This document shows, piece by piece, positions 1-7,310 of a stretch of DNA of 12,973 bases. Origin of the DNA: Acidobacteriaceae bacterium. GTDB lineage: Bacteria; Acidobacteriota; Terriglobia; Terriglobales; Acidobacteriaceae. Position 1 is the first letter of the stretch. Each line of letters starts with the position of its first letter. The position numbers and the translations under genes were made by a program. The DNA lies in assembly GCA_030040175.1 (NCBI GenBank), contig JASHUF010000404.1, forward strand, positions 1-12,973. The letters run 5' to 3'. A model generated the notes under the pieces. The model ran no database searches. It was not told the origin of the DNA and saw nothing but the letters and a program-made list of their open reading frames with translations.

Positions 1-95
1 GGCAGCATCTCGCGGCTGAGAATGGCGAGCACGATCTGCGTCATCAACTGCTCGCGCAGCGAAACCTCGGCGGATTTGTTGAGCCACAGGCGCAT
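1..95 (-). CDS. GntR-family transcriptional regulator, N-terminal fragment
   Basis: Only the first 31 codons are inside the window; the gene runs off the left edge. The ATG is at 95-93 on the minus strand and the peptide begins MRLWLNKSAEVSLREQL, followed by a stretch ending in LAILSREML. This matches the start of the GntR winged-helix domain, in which an opening 'S-x-x-S/P-x-R-E-Q-L' segment leads into helix 1, with a 'PGxRLPSTREL' segment expected just past the edge. A purine-rich GAGAG lies a few bases before the ATG. The gene starts 7 bases after the stop of the upstream CPBP gene, so the two are probably co-transcribed. The effector domain (YtrA-like short or MocR-like long) cannot be told from this piece. 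Confidence 0.68.
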   Translation of the reverse strand, partial: MRLWLNKSAEVSLREQLMTQIVLAILSREML

Positions 96-102
96 GGATC
101 TC

Positions 103-1188
103 TCAGTCGGCCGCCGCCTCGCGGCTCAAGGGCCGGGCCGGTCTTCGCCGGGCGAAGAGAACCATGAGCAGCAGCAGCAGGATGGCGCCGAGCACCAGCA
201 CGCTGCCTTCGGGTCCGTCGGCGCCGCCGCTCAGCAGGGGATTGCCCACCGGGCCTGCGCTCAGCAAGTGGCCTTGCGCGGGAATACCGCTGTTGGCAGC
301 GCCGTAGAAATAAGTTTCGCTCCAGTCCCACGCGGCGTGGCAGCCGATCGCCCACCACGCCGATCCGGTGACGCGCACGCTCGCGCAGAAGACAAAGCCG
401 ATGCCGGCGGCGGCAAAGATGCCAATCCAGTTCTCGCCCTGGTTGACCGTGTGGATGAGCCCGAAGAGCGTAGACGAGACCCAGGCAGCCTGCCAGAACG
501 CACTGCGTGCGGCCGCTCTACGGTGGAGAGCAAAGCAAGGAATCAAGCCCAGCAGCGCGGCGAGGTACACGCCCGGCGCTTCACTGCGCGCATTGCCGAA
601 CGCATAAAGACAGAGGACGATCTCCGCCCCGAGCGCCCACCAGAAGTTCAGGCCGCGGGTGAGCGTAAACTGGAGATACCCGCGGAAAAGACCCTCCTCG
701 ACACAGCCCACCAGAAAAAAAGCGCAGGCCCAGAGGGCGGCCAGGCGAAGCGCATCGGAAGCGCCGGGCGTAGTCGGACCGAAGCGCATCCATCCCCCCA
801 GGCGCAGCGCGCCCACCAGCGCCGAAAGCGCCGCGAATCCCGCGGCCAGCCCCAGGAAAAAATGGGACAAAGGCCGCCGTCCGGAGAGATTGTAGTCGAA
901 GATTCGCCGCTGCTCGAGCGCAGCGATGAGGACTCCCGCGCCGATCATGCCCAGGAACGGAACCAGCTCGACCAGAGCCGCCGAGCCGGCGGTAAGCCCG
1001 CTGCGTTCGTTCACCAGGCTGGCGGCAACGAAGACGGTGCCGACAAACAACCGGAACAGGTAAAAGAGGCCGTAGGCCAGCGCGATCGACCAGCCGGCGC
1101 GAAGACCTCCCGGCCCGGCGAAGACCCAAGAGAGTCCACGTTTCTCGGGCGGCTGGGAAGGGACAACCGGGCCGGGAATTGTGCTCAT
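103..1188 (-). CDS. CPBP-family intramembrane glutamic endopeptidase homologue
   Basis: A 361-residue polytopic membrane protein of the CPBP/Abi family (related to Rce1-type CAAX proteases). The three family motifs are all present: EEGLFRG with the paired glutamates at 164-165 and arginine 169, FGLIH at 242-246, and HAAWD at 284-288 (HxxxD, in the place of the usual HxxxN/D). They supply the catalytic glutamate and histidines, so the protein looks active. Hydrophobic segments occur around residues 30-58, 66-90, 108-128, 147-163, 182-197, 206-220, 255-282 and 328-346, and the chain ends in an arginine-rich, probably cytoplasmic tail. Substrate unknown; bacterial relatives include prenyl-protein-type proteases and bacteriocin-immunity proteins. 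The start is the first ATG in frame. The only Shine-Dalgarno-like run (GAGG) is just one base away, so the start is not certain. The GntR gene follows after 7 bases, suggesting an operon. Confidence 0.87.
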   Translation of the reverse strand: MSTIPGPVVPSQPPEKRGLSWVFAGPGGLRAGWSIALAYGLFYLFRLFVGTVFVAASLVNERSGLTAGSAALVELVPFLGMIGAGVLIAALEQRRIFDYNLSGRRPLSHFFLGLAAGFAALSALVGALRLGGWMRFGPTTPGASDALRLAALWACAFFLVGCVEEGLFRGYLQFTLTRGLNFWWALGAEIVLCLYAFGNARSEAPGVYLAALLGLIPCFALHRRAAARSAFWQAAWVSSTLFGLIHTVNQGENWIGIFAAAGIGFVFCASVRVTGSAWWAIGCHAAWDWSETYFYGAANSGIPAQGHLLSAGPVGNPLLSGGADGPEGSVLVLGAILLLLLMVLFARRRPARPLSREAAAD

Positions 1189-1259
1189 GCCTCAACATTC
1201 TAGAACTGGAACGGCCGTGCGCGAGGGTGTGTCCTCAGAGCCGAGGAAAACCTGCCTGA

Positions 1260-1301
1260 AACTCGCCGGCCCCGGGAGCGCTCGCCCTCGGGGCCGGAGT
1301 T
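1260..1301 (-). terminator. Strong GC hairpin downstream of the BON gene
   Basis: CCGGCCCCG at 1266-1274 pairs perfectly with CGGGGCCGG at 1289-1297 (9 bp, 14-base loop). AACT/AGTT flanks extend the stem beyond a two-base bulge. It lies between the BON stop (1321) and the CPBP start (1188). On the minus strand the hairpin is followed only by a weakly T-rich stretch (TTTCAGGCAGGTTTTC), so it may be an imperfect intrinsic terminator or an RNA 3'-end stabiliser. Confidence 0.5.
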
Positions 1302-1320
1302 CCCTTGCCGAAGAGGCGCG

Positions 1321-2130
1321 TTACTGCATCTCTTCCGGCGGGTTGGCGACCTCAAGATAATTCTTCACGCTGAAGATGCCCGGCACTGCGTTGGCGCGCA
1401 GGAAGGCGACGTTTCTGTCGGCCGCGCTATCGACCATCCCGAACAGCTCTACGTTGCCGTTCTGCACGGCAATGCGGATGGGCGCGGCGGGATCGATGGC
1501 GTAGCGGTTCAAAGACGGGAAGCCGTAGACGGCCCGCGCGACGGCGATGCGAATGCGGTTATCCATGGGGGAGATGGGATCGACCTGGATCCGGTCGACC
1601 ACATTCTTGACTCCCGGCGTGGTTGCCGCCAGGGTCAGCGCGGAGTTCTTGCTGACCGGGTCGAGTGCGTAACCGCCCAGCGTGGCCACGCCATTCGTCA
1701 CCTTGAGCGAGATGGCGTTAAACAGGTTGCCGTAACCCACGCGGTCATAGGTGAGCTTGGCGCCGAGCTTCTGCTGCAGTGCAGCGTCCGGAACGCTCGC
1801 GCCCGCCACCTGGATCTGGTTGTTGACGGCGGTGATGCCCTTGGCCTTCGACACCCGTTTCGCAGCGTCGGTCTTGTCCTGATACAGACTCACGGTGCCG
1901 GTGAGCGTGGCTTGGCCGTTCGCCACCGTCACTTTGACGTTGTTGAACTGTTTTTTGTCCAGGCGGGCCGCGGCCCCGCTGGAAGCAGAGCCGTCGCCGG
2001 CCGGCTGCGCAGCCGCAGCGGAGCTTCCGGCCTCGGACCCAGATGCCAGCGACACCTGGGGAAGGCACAGGAGAGCTCCGGCAAGCGATGCAACCAAGGT
2101 AAGAATCCTCAATTTCTTTGCGTCTTTCAT
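1321..2130 (-). CDS. Secreted triple BON-domain protein
   Basis: A 269-residue protein with a clear Sec signal peptide: lysines at 5-6, hydrophobic core to about residue 24, probable cleavage after VSLA at about residue 29. No lipobox is seen, so it is probably soluble and periplasmic. A low-complexity Ser/Ala/Gly linker (30-55) precedes three BON-type modules at about 57-108, 113-184 and 188-263. Each carries the BON pattern of a strand, a 'V-x-N-G-x-x-x-L-x-G' turn (NGQATLTG, NGVATLGG, NGNVELFG), an Ala-rich helix, and 'PGVKNVVDRIQV'-like closing strands. BON domains bind phospholipid or the envelope surface; E. coli OsmY and DolP have two, so three is long for that type. The start is supported by GAGGAG at 2138-2143, seven bases before the ATG. 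A TATACC at 2190-2195 is the only -10-like element upstream. The gene follows the tamB operon in the same direction after 153 bp with hairpins. Confidence 0.85.
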   Translation of the reverse strand: MKDAKKLRILTLVASLAGALLCLPQVSLASGSEAGSSAAAAQPAGDGSASSGAAARLDKKQFNNVKVTVANGQATLTGTVSLYQDKTDAAKRVSKAKGITAVNNQIQVAGASVPDAALQQKLGAKLTYDRVGYGNLFNAISLKVTNGVATLGGYALDPVSKNSALTLAATTPGVKNVVDRIQVDPISPMDNRIRIAVARAVYGFPSLNRYAIDPAAPIRIAVQNGNVELFGMVDSAADRNVAFLRANAVPGIFSVKNYLEVANPPEEMQ

Positions 2131-2149
2131 GCCGTTTCTCCTCGCTTTG

Positions 2150-2184
2150 AAAAAGCCTTGCCGGCGCCCACGGGGGCTCGCCGG
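2150..2184 (-). terminator. Hairpin plus T-run just before the BON start: terminator or attenuator
   Basis: On the minus strand CCGGC (2184-2180), bulge GA and GCCC pair with GGGC and GCCGG (ending at 2161) around a four-base CCGT loop. CAAGGC and a run of five T (2154-2150) follow. This is the shape of an intrinsic terminator, yet it ends only 20 bases before the BON ATG, leaving no room for a separate promoter after it. It could end the tamB operon transcript, attenuate read-through into BON, or simply structure the BON leader. GCTTT and AAAGC (2156-2144) could form a small competing hairpin that takes up the T-run. Confidence 0.42.
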
Positions 2185-2253
2185 ACACCGGTATAGACAC
2201 GGAAATGCGGCGCAGGTTGCGCTCGGGAGGTGCAGCTCTCAGAGGCAAATCCG

Positions 2254-2278
2254 GGCTGGCCTAAAAACAGGCCGAGCC
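2254..2278 (-). terminator. Hairpin immediately after the tamB stop codon
   Basis: GGCTGGCCT (2254-2262) pairs with AGGCC-G-AGCC (2269-2278) with one bulged base and a six-base loop. It begins six bases beyond the tamB stop. On the minus strand only GGATTTGCC follows, so the U-tract is poor. Possible weak terminator or 3'-end stabilising hairpin for the envelope operon. Confidence 0.33.
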
Positions 2279-2283
2279 TGGCC

Positions 2284-5200
2284 TCAGCGGTAGCGGTGCG
2301 TCGCCTTGATCACCATGGAGAAAACCCCGGACTCGTCGCGAGCCACGACCAGAGAGACGTGGCGGTTGATGGCCACTTCGGCCTGGAGCAACTGCTGTCC
2401 GGTGGTGTTCACGTCGGTGGCGTAGGTCAGGGTGACGTTGCGGCCGATCTCTTCCTGCACCGTGATGCGGGAGGTGGAGTTGCCGAGGGCGCCCAGATAA
2501 TTGGGGTCGATCTTCACCGAGCCGGCGCCGAAAAGCTTCTGAATGCGGCTGCTCACCGTCGCGTTAAGCGCGCCGCCGAGCAGGGCGTCGGTGGAGGGAT
2601 TGTTGATGGCCTGCTCCTGCTGCTGCGTGTACAGGCGCTGCTGGCTCTCGGTGTGGCCGAGGGCGAGCAGGGCAACCACGTCGGCCTCGGGCAGGGGCGG
2701 ATCGCTGCGATAGGTGACGGCCATCTTGTCCGGCGCCCCGTGCAAACCGAGGGTGATGTCGTAGTCCTCGACGTGGGCTGTGGCGGTGAGATCGATGACC
2801 GGCTCGAGGCGCACCGGATTGGTGAAGTCGATGTCGCCCCGCTGCAGTTCATAACGGGTTCCGGCGATGACGGCGCTCCCTTGCGTGACGGAGACGCTGC
2901 CCAGCAGAGACGGTGTGGCCAGGGTGCCCCGCAGGCGCAGGTCCACGTCGCCGGCGAGCTTGGCGAAGGCGTTCTGGAAGTTCAACTGCGGCGAGGAGAC
3001 GATGTGCACGTCGAGGCGGACGTGGTTCGAGGGCGCGTCCGGCGCCGTGACCGGGCGCACTGAGCCGGCCTGCGCCGCGAGCGCGGCGATGTCGAGGTCG
3101 GGGCTGGCGCTGAAGCGCGTGATGAGCACGTTGCCGGAGAGCAGCAGATTGGTCTGCCCGCCCTCGAGACGCAGCGTGGCGTCGGCCAGCGAGCTCACTC
3201 CCTGCGGGTAGCGGATGCGGATGCCCTTGCCGGTAACGGTGAGATTGGCAAAGATGCCGTGCTGGTAGCTGAGCGAGCCGCCCACGCTGAGCTGGCCGCC
3301 GCCGCTCATGGCCGTGAGCGAGACCACGTCGAGCCGGTTCTGGTTGAACTCGAGCGTGCCGTGCAGCTGGCTCAGCCCGTTGGGAAGATCTTCAAGCGAG
3401 AGCGAGCCGTTCTCGAAATCGATGCGCCCGCGCAGCGCCGGATCTTTGAGCGGGCCGTGCGCTTCCACCTGGAAGACCGAGGTTCCGCTCGCGGTGAGGT
3501 CCGGATCGAGAGTTTCCGCGAGCTTGAAATTGACCGAGCCGCTGGCGGCGAGGTCGAGCATGTGCGCACCCTCGAGATCGAGACTGCCCTGCGCCCGCAG
3601 ATCCGTGTTTTCGCCGGTGATGTGAAATGGATCGAGATGAATGCGCCCATCCGCAAGCGTGGCGTGGACCCGGCCTTCGCTCTCGAGATGCACGCCGGCC
3701 AGCGTGACGGCCAGCTCCTCGATCCGGGCCTCGCCGTGAAGCTGATCCGGCCGGCGCAGCGGACCGGCTACGGTTACGGTGCCGGCCAGCGCAGACTCGC
3801 CGTTGATGGATGCGATGTGGGCCAGCCGGAGAATGGCGCCGATGTCGAAGCGGGAGAAGTCGAGCTGCGCCTGGGTAGCGTAATCGCCGATCATCGCCGT
3901 CTGGCCCTGCATGGAGAGCTCCGCGCCCTGAAAGTGTGTGGACAGGGCATATTCGAGCGATTGGCCCGCGGTGTGCACATCGAGAAAAGCGTTGCCGAGT
4001 TTTTCGCCCCCGAGCGCCAGCGAGGTGATTTCCGTATGACTCTCGACATGCGGATCATCCAGGGTGCCCGATCCGGAGAGCGTGCCGTTCAGGCTGCCCG
4101 CAATGTCCAGGTTGTTGCGCTGCAGCCATTCCACGCGGGCGATGTCGAAGCCGGGGATGGTCGCGTTGAAGGCGAAGCGGCCGGCGCGCGCATCGTAGCT
4201 CCCGGAACCGCTCGCATTCCCTGCCGGCGCGGCCAGCGTGGCCGCGGAGATCTTCCACACGCGATCGGCCAGGGCCCCCTGGGCGCGCAGGTGCGTCACC
4301 GGCTCGCCGTAGACGCTCCCGTTTTCAAGCTCCACCCAGCCCGAGCCCTCGAGCGCGCGCGCCCTGCCGTCGGCCTGAAATTGCGCGTTCAGCGTGCCGG
4401 TGACCGGAAGCGTGCGCGCGAGCAACGGCTGCACGTCATCCATGCCGACGTTCGCAGCTTCCGCGCGGAGGTGCATCATGGAATCGGCATTGAAGCCGGG
4501 CTCGGCGCCGCCGGCTGCGTCCAGCGTGCCGCCGAAGGCGATGCGCATCGAGCCGCGAACGGCGAGCGCATGCAGCACGGCGATGCGTGCGGAAGCATAG
4601 CTGCCGTCGGCCTGGAGCGAATCGAGATGGACGAAGCGCGGAGCGCCCGATGCGCCGTTGGCCGCCGGCATTTCGAAAACCAGGCCGGTTCCCTTGAGCT
4701 CTCCGTCGAGGCGCGGGCGGACCAATGACCCCTCCCACATCCCGGTGAAATCGGCCTGGCCCGCCAGAGACACCGGCAGCGCCGCGGCGCCGATGCGCCC
4801 ATTCCGGCGCAGCCCCAGCGCCCGCAGAACGGTGTCGAACTCGCCGAAGCTGCGGCTATGGAAATCGACGCTGAGCGCGGTGGGCGCGGTCAGCGGATAG
4901 GCTCCCAGCTGGCCGTGCGCGGCCAAAGCGCTTTCCGGCAAATGCAGCTCGAGCCGGCGCACGTCCACGGAGCCATTGCGCTGCGTGTAGGTGGCGTCGA
5001 TGGTGCCGCTGGCCGGAGCCTCCTGTGCCTGAGGGGCGGATGCGAACGGGGCAAGATCGAGTTTGGCCCTCACCGCAACCGTATTCGCATCGCCCTTAAC
5101 CCAGGCGGCGCTTGCGGTTCCGTTTACCAGCGACGCGAGGCCCAGCCGCTGAAACGGCGGTTCGCTCACCATGTCGAGCAGGGTGTCGAGAGAGACGTTT

Positions 5201-6546
5201 TTGAAGTCGGCCGTCACCTTGCCGTCCACGGGAATGGTCAGAGCGGCCGGGTTCGCGGCCGTGCCCACGGGAGCGGCGGGACGGCCCGGAGATCGCGCCG
5301 CCGCACGCTGTGCGGGCGCCTGCAAAATCGCGACCCCGGGAACCTGCGGCAGCCAGTGCGCCAGGTCGACCGTGCCTTCGATGCTCCCGCCCTGGTGCAG
5401 CCGGGCTACAACGGACGAGATAAGCAGCCGGTTGGCGTCGGCGTGCACGCGCGCATCGAGCGCGATGCCGCGCTCATAGACGCCGGTGCCGATATAGGCG
5501 CCGCCGGTCACGTGCACCGGTCCATCGATGCGGAACTCGCCCGCGGCACCGGCAGCGTCGAGATCGAAGTGCGCCAGGCCTTCCGGCGCGTTGGGATAGC
5601 CGGTGATGGCGTCGAGCAGGCGCATGTCGAAGTCGCCGGCAATTTTCCCTTGCCAGGCGGGCCGCGAGAAATCCTGGAGCGAGCCGGTCACGCGCAGGGT
5701 GCGATCATCCCCGCCGGGGCCGTGCGCCGTGAGTTCCAGGCTGCGCAGATACGCGGCATGGCGCGTGAAATCCATCGTGGCGCGCAGCAGCGCATGCACC
5801 TGCGCCGGCTGGTTTCGCGGCAAGGTGCGCGTCAGGCGAAGGTCGCGCGCGCCGGCCTCGAGGTGAAAACTCTCCGGCGCTCCGCTCTGCGGCGCAACGT
5901 AACCCAGCGCCAGGGCCACGTCGCTGGCGCTGAAGTCGAGCGGCGCATAGCGGTTCTGAAAGTCGAACGAGGCGGCGCGGTTGTCCAGGTCGAGCAGGCC
6001 CTGCTCCACGCTGACGCGCCCGGCGCGGAGATCGAAGAGCCGGTCGAGCGCAGGTTCGCCCAGGCTGCGCGGCCTGAGGGGGTGCGGCTGGTTGGTGTGC
6101 CCATCGGCATAGACGATCAGGTGAATCTGCGGCCGCGCGATCTCGAGATCGTTGAGCAGAATGCGCGGGCTCAAAAAGCCGAGCACACTCAGATCCACGC
6201 GCATGCGGTCGACGCGGGCGTAGGGCGCCTCGCCCGGCGCTTCGAGCCCGTGAATCACCAGGCCGCTTATGTCCGCCTCGAGATGGAGCAGGCGCCAGTG
6301 AAACGAAGCCATCTCCACCCGTCCGCCGGTCAGGCGCTCGATCCGGGACACCAGCCGGCCGCGGACAAGATTCTCGAATCCGGCCGAGCTCATGTAGAAA
6401 TAGGCGCCGATCGCCGCGAACACAGCCAGAATCACCAGGCCGGCGATGGAAAGGGGGAGATGGAGGAGGCAAAAGCGGCGCAGGCGGCTCCATTCGCGGC
6501 GCACAGGCCGCGGCGCCCCCGTCGGCGGATTTTTGCGCGCGCTCAT
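2284..6546 (-). CDS. tamB: TamB-like translocation/assembly module protein
   Basis: A 1420-residue AsmA/TamB-family protein, somewhat longer than E. coli TamB (about 1260). A basic cytoplasmic N-terminus precedes one membrane anchor at about residues 27-51 (LPLSIAGLVILAVFAAIGAY). Next comes an AsmA-like segment, then a very long repetitive beta-rich region of alternating hydrophobic/polar strands with many 'G-x-L-D/A' turns, as expected for the hydrophobic groove that spans the periplasm. An Ala/Pro/Arg linker interrupts it at about 405-435. The C-terminal TamB domain (about 1090-1420) shows the family hallmark near 1280-1297: SDPPLPEADVVALLALG. TamB proteins move phospholipid between membranes and/or act with an Omp85 partner in outer-membrane insertion. 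The start overlaps the upstream stop (ATGA), and a purine-rich GGGAGGGGGGAG just before the ATG gives a strong ribosome site inside the end of the preceding gene. It is the third gene of the coupled omp85-surA-tamB operon. Confidence 0.88.
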   Translation of the reverse strand: MSARKNPPTGAPRPVRREWSRLRRFCLLHLPLSIAGLVILAVFAAIGAYFYMSSAGFENLVRGRLVSRIERLTGGRVEMASFHWRLLHLEADISGLVIHGLEAPGEAPYARVDRMRVDLSVLGFLSPRILLNDLEIARPQIHLIVYADGHTNQPHPLRPRSLGEPALDRLFDLRAGRVSVEQGLLDLDNRAASFDFQNRYAPLDFSASDVALALGYVAPQSGAPESFHLEAGARDLRLTRTLPRNQPAQVHALLRATMDFTRHAAYLRSLELTAHGPGGDDRTLRVTGSLQDFSRPAWQGKIAGDFDMRLLDAITGYPNAPEGLAHFDLDAAGAAGEFRIDGPVHVTGGAYIGTGVYERGIALDARVHADANRLLISSVVARLHQGGSIEGTVDLAHWLPQVPGVAILQAPAQRAAARSPGRPAAPVGTAANPAALTIPVDGKVTADFKNVSLDTLLDMVSEPPFQRLGLASLVNGTASAAWVKGDANTVAVRAKLDLAPFASAPQAQEAPASGTIDATYTQRNGSVDVRRLELHLPESALAAHGQLGAYPLTAPTALSVDFHSRSFGEFDTVLRALGLRRNGRIGAAALPVSLAGQADFTGMWEGSLVRPRLDGELKGTGLVFEMPAANGASGAPRFVHLDSLQADGSYASARIAVLHALAVRGSMRIAFGGTLDAAGGAEPGFNADSMMHLRAEAANVGMDDVQPLLARTLPVTGTLNAQFQADGRARALEGSGWVELENGSVYGEPVTHLRAQGALADRVWKISAATLAAPAGNASGSGSYDARAGRFAFNATIPGFDIARVEWLQRNNLDIAGSLNGTLSGSGTLDDPHVESHTEITSLALGGEKLGNAFLDVHTAGQSLEYALSTHFQGAELSMQGQTAMIGDYATQAQLDFSRFDIGAILRLAHIASINGESALAGTVTVAGPLRRPDQLHGEARIEELAVTLAGVHLESEGRVHATLADGRIHLDPFHITGENTDLRAQGSLDLEGAHMLDLAASGSVNFKLAETLDPDLTASGTSVFQVEAHGPLKDPALRGRIDFENGSLSLEDLPNGLSQLHGTLEFNQNRLDVVSLTAMSGGGQLSVGGSLSYQHGIFANLTVTGKGIRIRYPQGVSSLADATLRLEGGQTNLLLSGNVLITRFSASPDLDIAALAAQAGSVRPVTAPDAPSNHVRLDVHIVSSPQLNFQNAFAKLAGDVDLRLRGTLATPSLLGSVSVTQGSAVIAGTRYELQRGDIDFTNPVRLEPVIDLTATAHVEDYDITLGLHGAPDKMAVTYRSDPPLPEADVVALLALGHTESQQRLYTQQQEQAINNPSTDALLGGALNATVSSRIQKLFGAGSVKIDPNYLGALGNSTSRITVQEEIGRNVTLTYATDVNTTGQQLLQAEVAINRHVSLVVARDESGVFSMVIKATHRYR

Positions 6547-7310
6547 TCGCTCCCCCCTCCCGCCGTCCCCCCGGCTGCCGCGGCAAGCGAGGGGTCAAGA
6601 ACCTCCACGTCGCCCTCTTTGCGCAGGTTGGCAAGCCAGTCGTCGAAGAGCGCATTCACCTGCTGCTGCAGCAGAATCTCTTCGATGCGAGGAGCCACCT
6701 GGCTGAGCGGCGGAACCGGCTCGCCCGGCGCGTACTGCGGCAGCAGGGTGTCGTTGTAATAGGCGGCAATGTCCTGCTCGGAGATGCGGATGCCGGGACG
6801 GAATCTCTGCTCGATGAAGCGCAGAATCTCGAGCCGGTAACGGAGATAGGCCGCCACGCGCCCGGAAGCGAGATTGTGCGCAGCGAGAAAGGCGGCCCAG
6901 CCCGCGTCGGAGGCGCATTTTTCATGCACGCAGGCGGGCAGCTCCTTGCGAATCTCCCCCAGCCGCGCGTCCACTTCCGCCTGGCTGGGCATGGCCGCCT
7001 GCGCGTCCTCCTGGCGGATCTGCTGCTCGATGAGCGCGCGGCTGATCAACTGCTCCAGCACCTGCGCACGGGTAAGCGTCTGGCCGGCGTTGTTGGGGTC
7101 GAGGATCGAGAGCCGCATCTCGTCATCGAGATCGCTCGAGAGAATGACGTGCCGGTTGACGACCGCCACCACGCTGTCGAGGACGACCAGCGGCGCCGAT
7201 GGCGGCGTCTGCGCAGGCAGAGCCGGAGCGCAGGCGAGGCAAAGAGCCAGCGTTGCCCCCTGCGCGAGGGCGCGTGGATGGTGCGTCCGTATTGAGGTTC
7301 GTTTGCGCAT
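6543..7310 (-). CDS. SurA-N-type periplasmic chaperone without parvulin domain
   Basis: 255 residues. A Sec signal peptide (basic RKRTSIRTHHPR, core ALAQGATLALCLACAPAL, cleavage near residue 33) precedes a SurA N-terminal-domain pattern: LDSVVAVVNRHVILSSDLDDE at about 44-64, then helices rich in 'QVLEQLISRALIEQQ', and a final helix 'ILLQQQVNALFDDWLANLR' at 212-230, as in the segment that closes the SurA core fold. Full-length SurA (about 430 residues) has two parvulin PPIase domains; none is present, so a pure holdase role is inferred. C127 and C132 (Cx4C) could form a disulfide. The reading frame extends 111 codons further upstream, but that part lies within the Omp85 C-terminus in another frame. 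The ATG at 7310, which forms TGATG with the Omp85 stop and has GGGGCAGG seven bases before it, is the credible start. The tail is Ala/Gly-rich because its codons double as the tamB ribosome site. Confidence 0.82.
   Translation of the reverse strand: MRKRTSIRTHHPRALAQGATLALCLACAPALPAQTPPSAPLVVLDSVVAVVNRHVILSSDLDDEMRLSILDPNNAGQTLTRAQVLEQLISRALIEQQIRQEDAQAAMPSQAEVDARLGEIRKELPACVHEKCASDAGWAAFLAAHNLASGRVAAYLRYRLEILRFIEQRFRPGIRISEQDIAAYYNDTLLPQYAPGEPVPPLSQVAPRIEEILLQQQVNALFDDWLANLRKEGDVEVLDPSLAAAAGGTAGGGSE

Noticed and set aside
22..1203. Plus-strand open frame of 393 codons opposite the CPBP gene
   Set aside because: Highly charged, repetitive Gln/Arg/Glu translation without domains; the minus strand carries all three CPBP motifs.
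3259..4728. Plus-strand open frame of 489 codons opposite tamB
   Set aside because: Same reason: antisense to TamB with no family resemblance.
4858..6759. Plus-strand open frame of 633 codons opposite tamB
   Set aside because: Antisense shadow of the TamB coding region, low-complexity basic translation, no ribosome site or recognisable motif.
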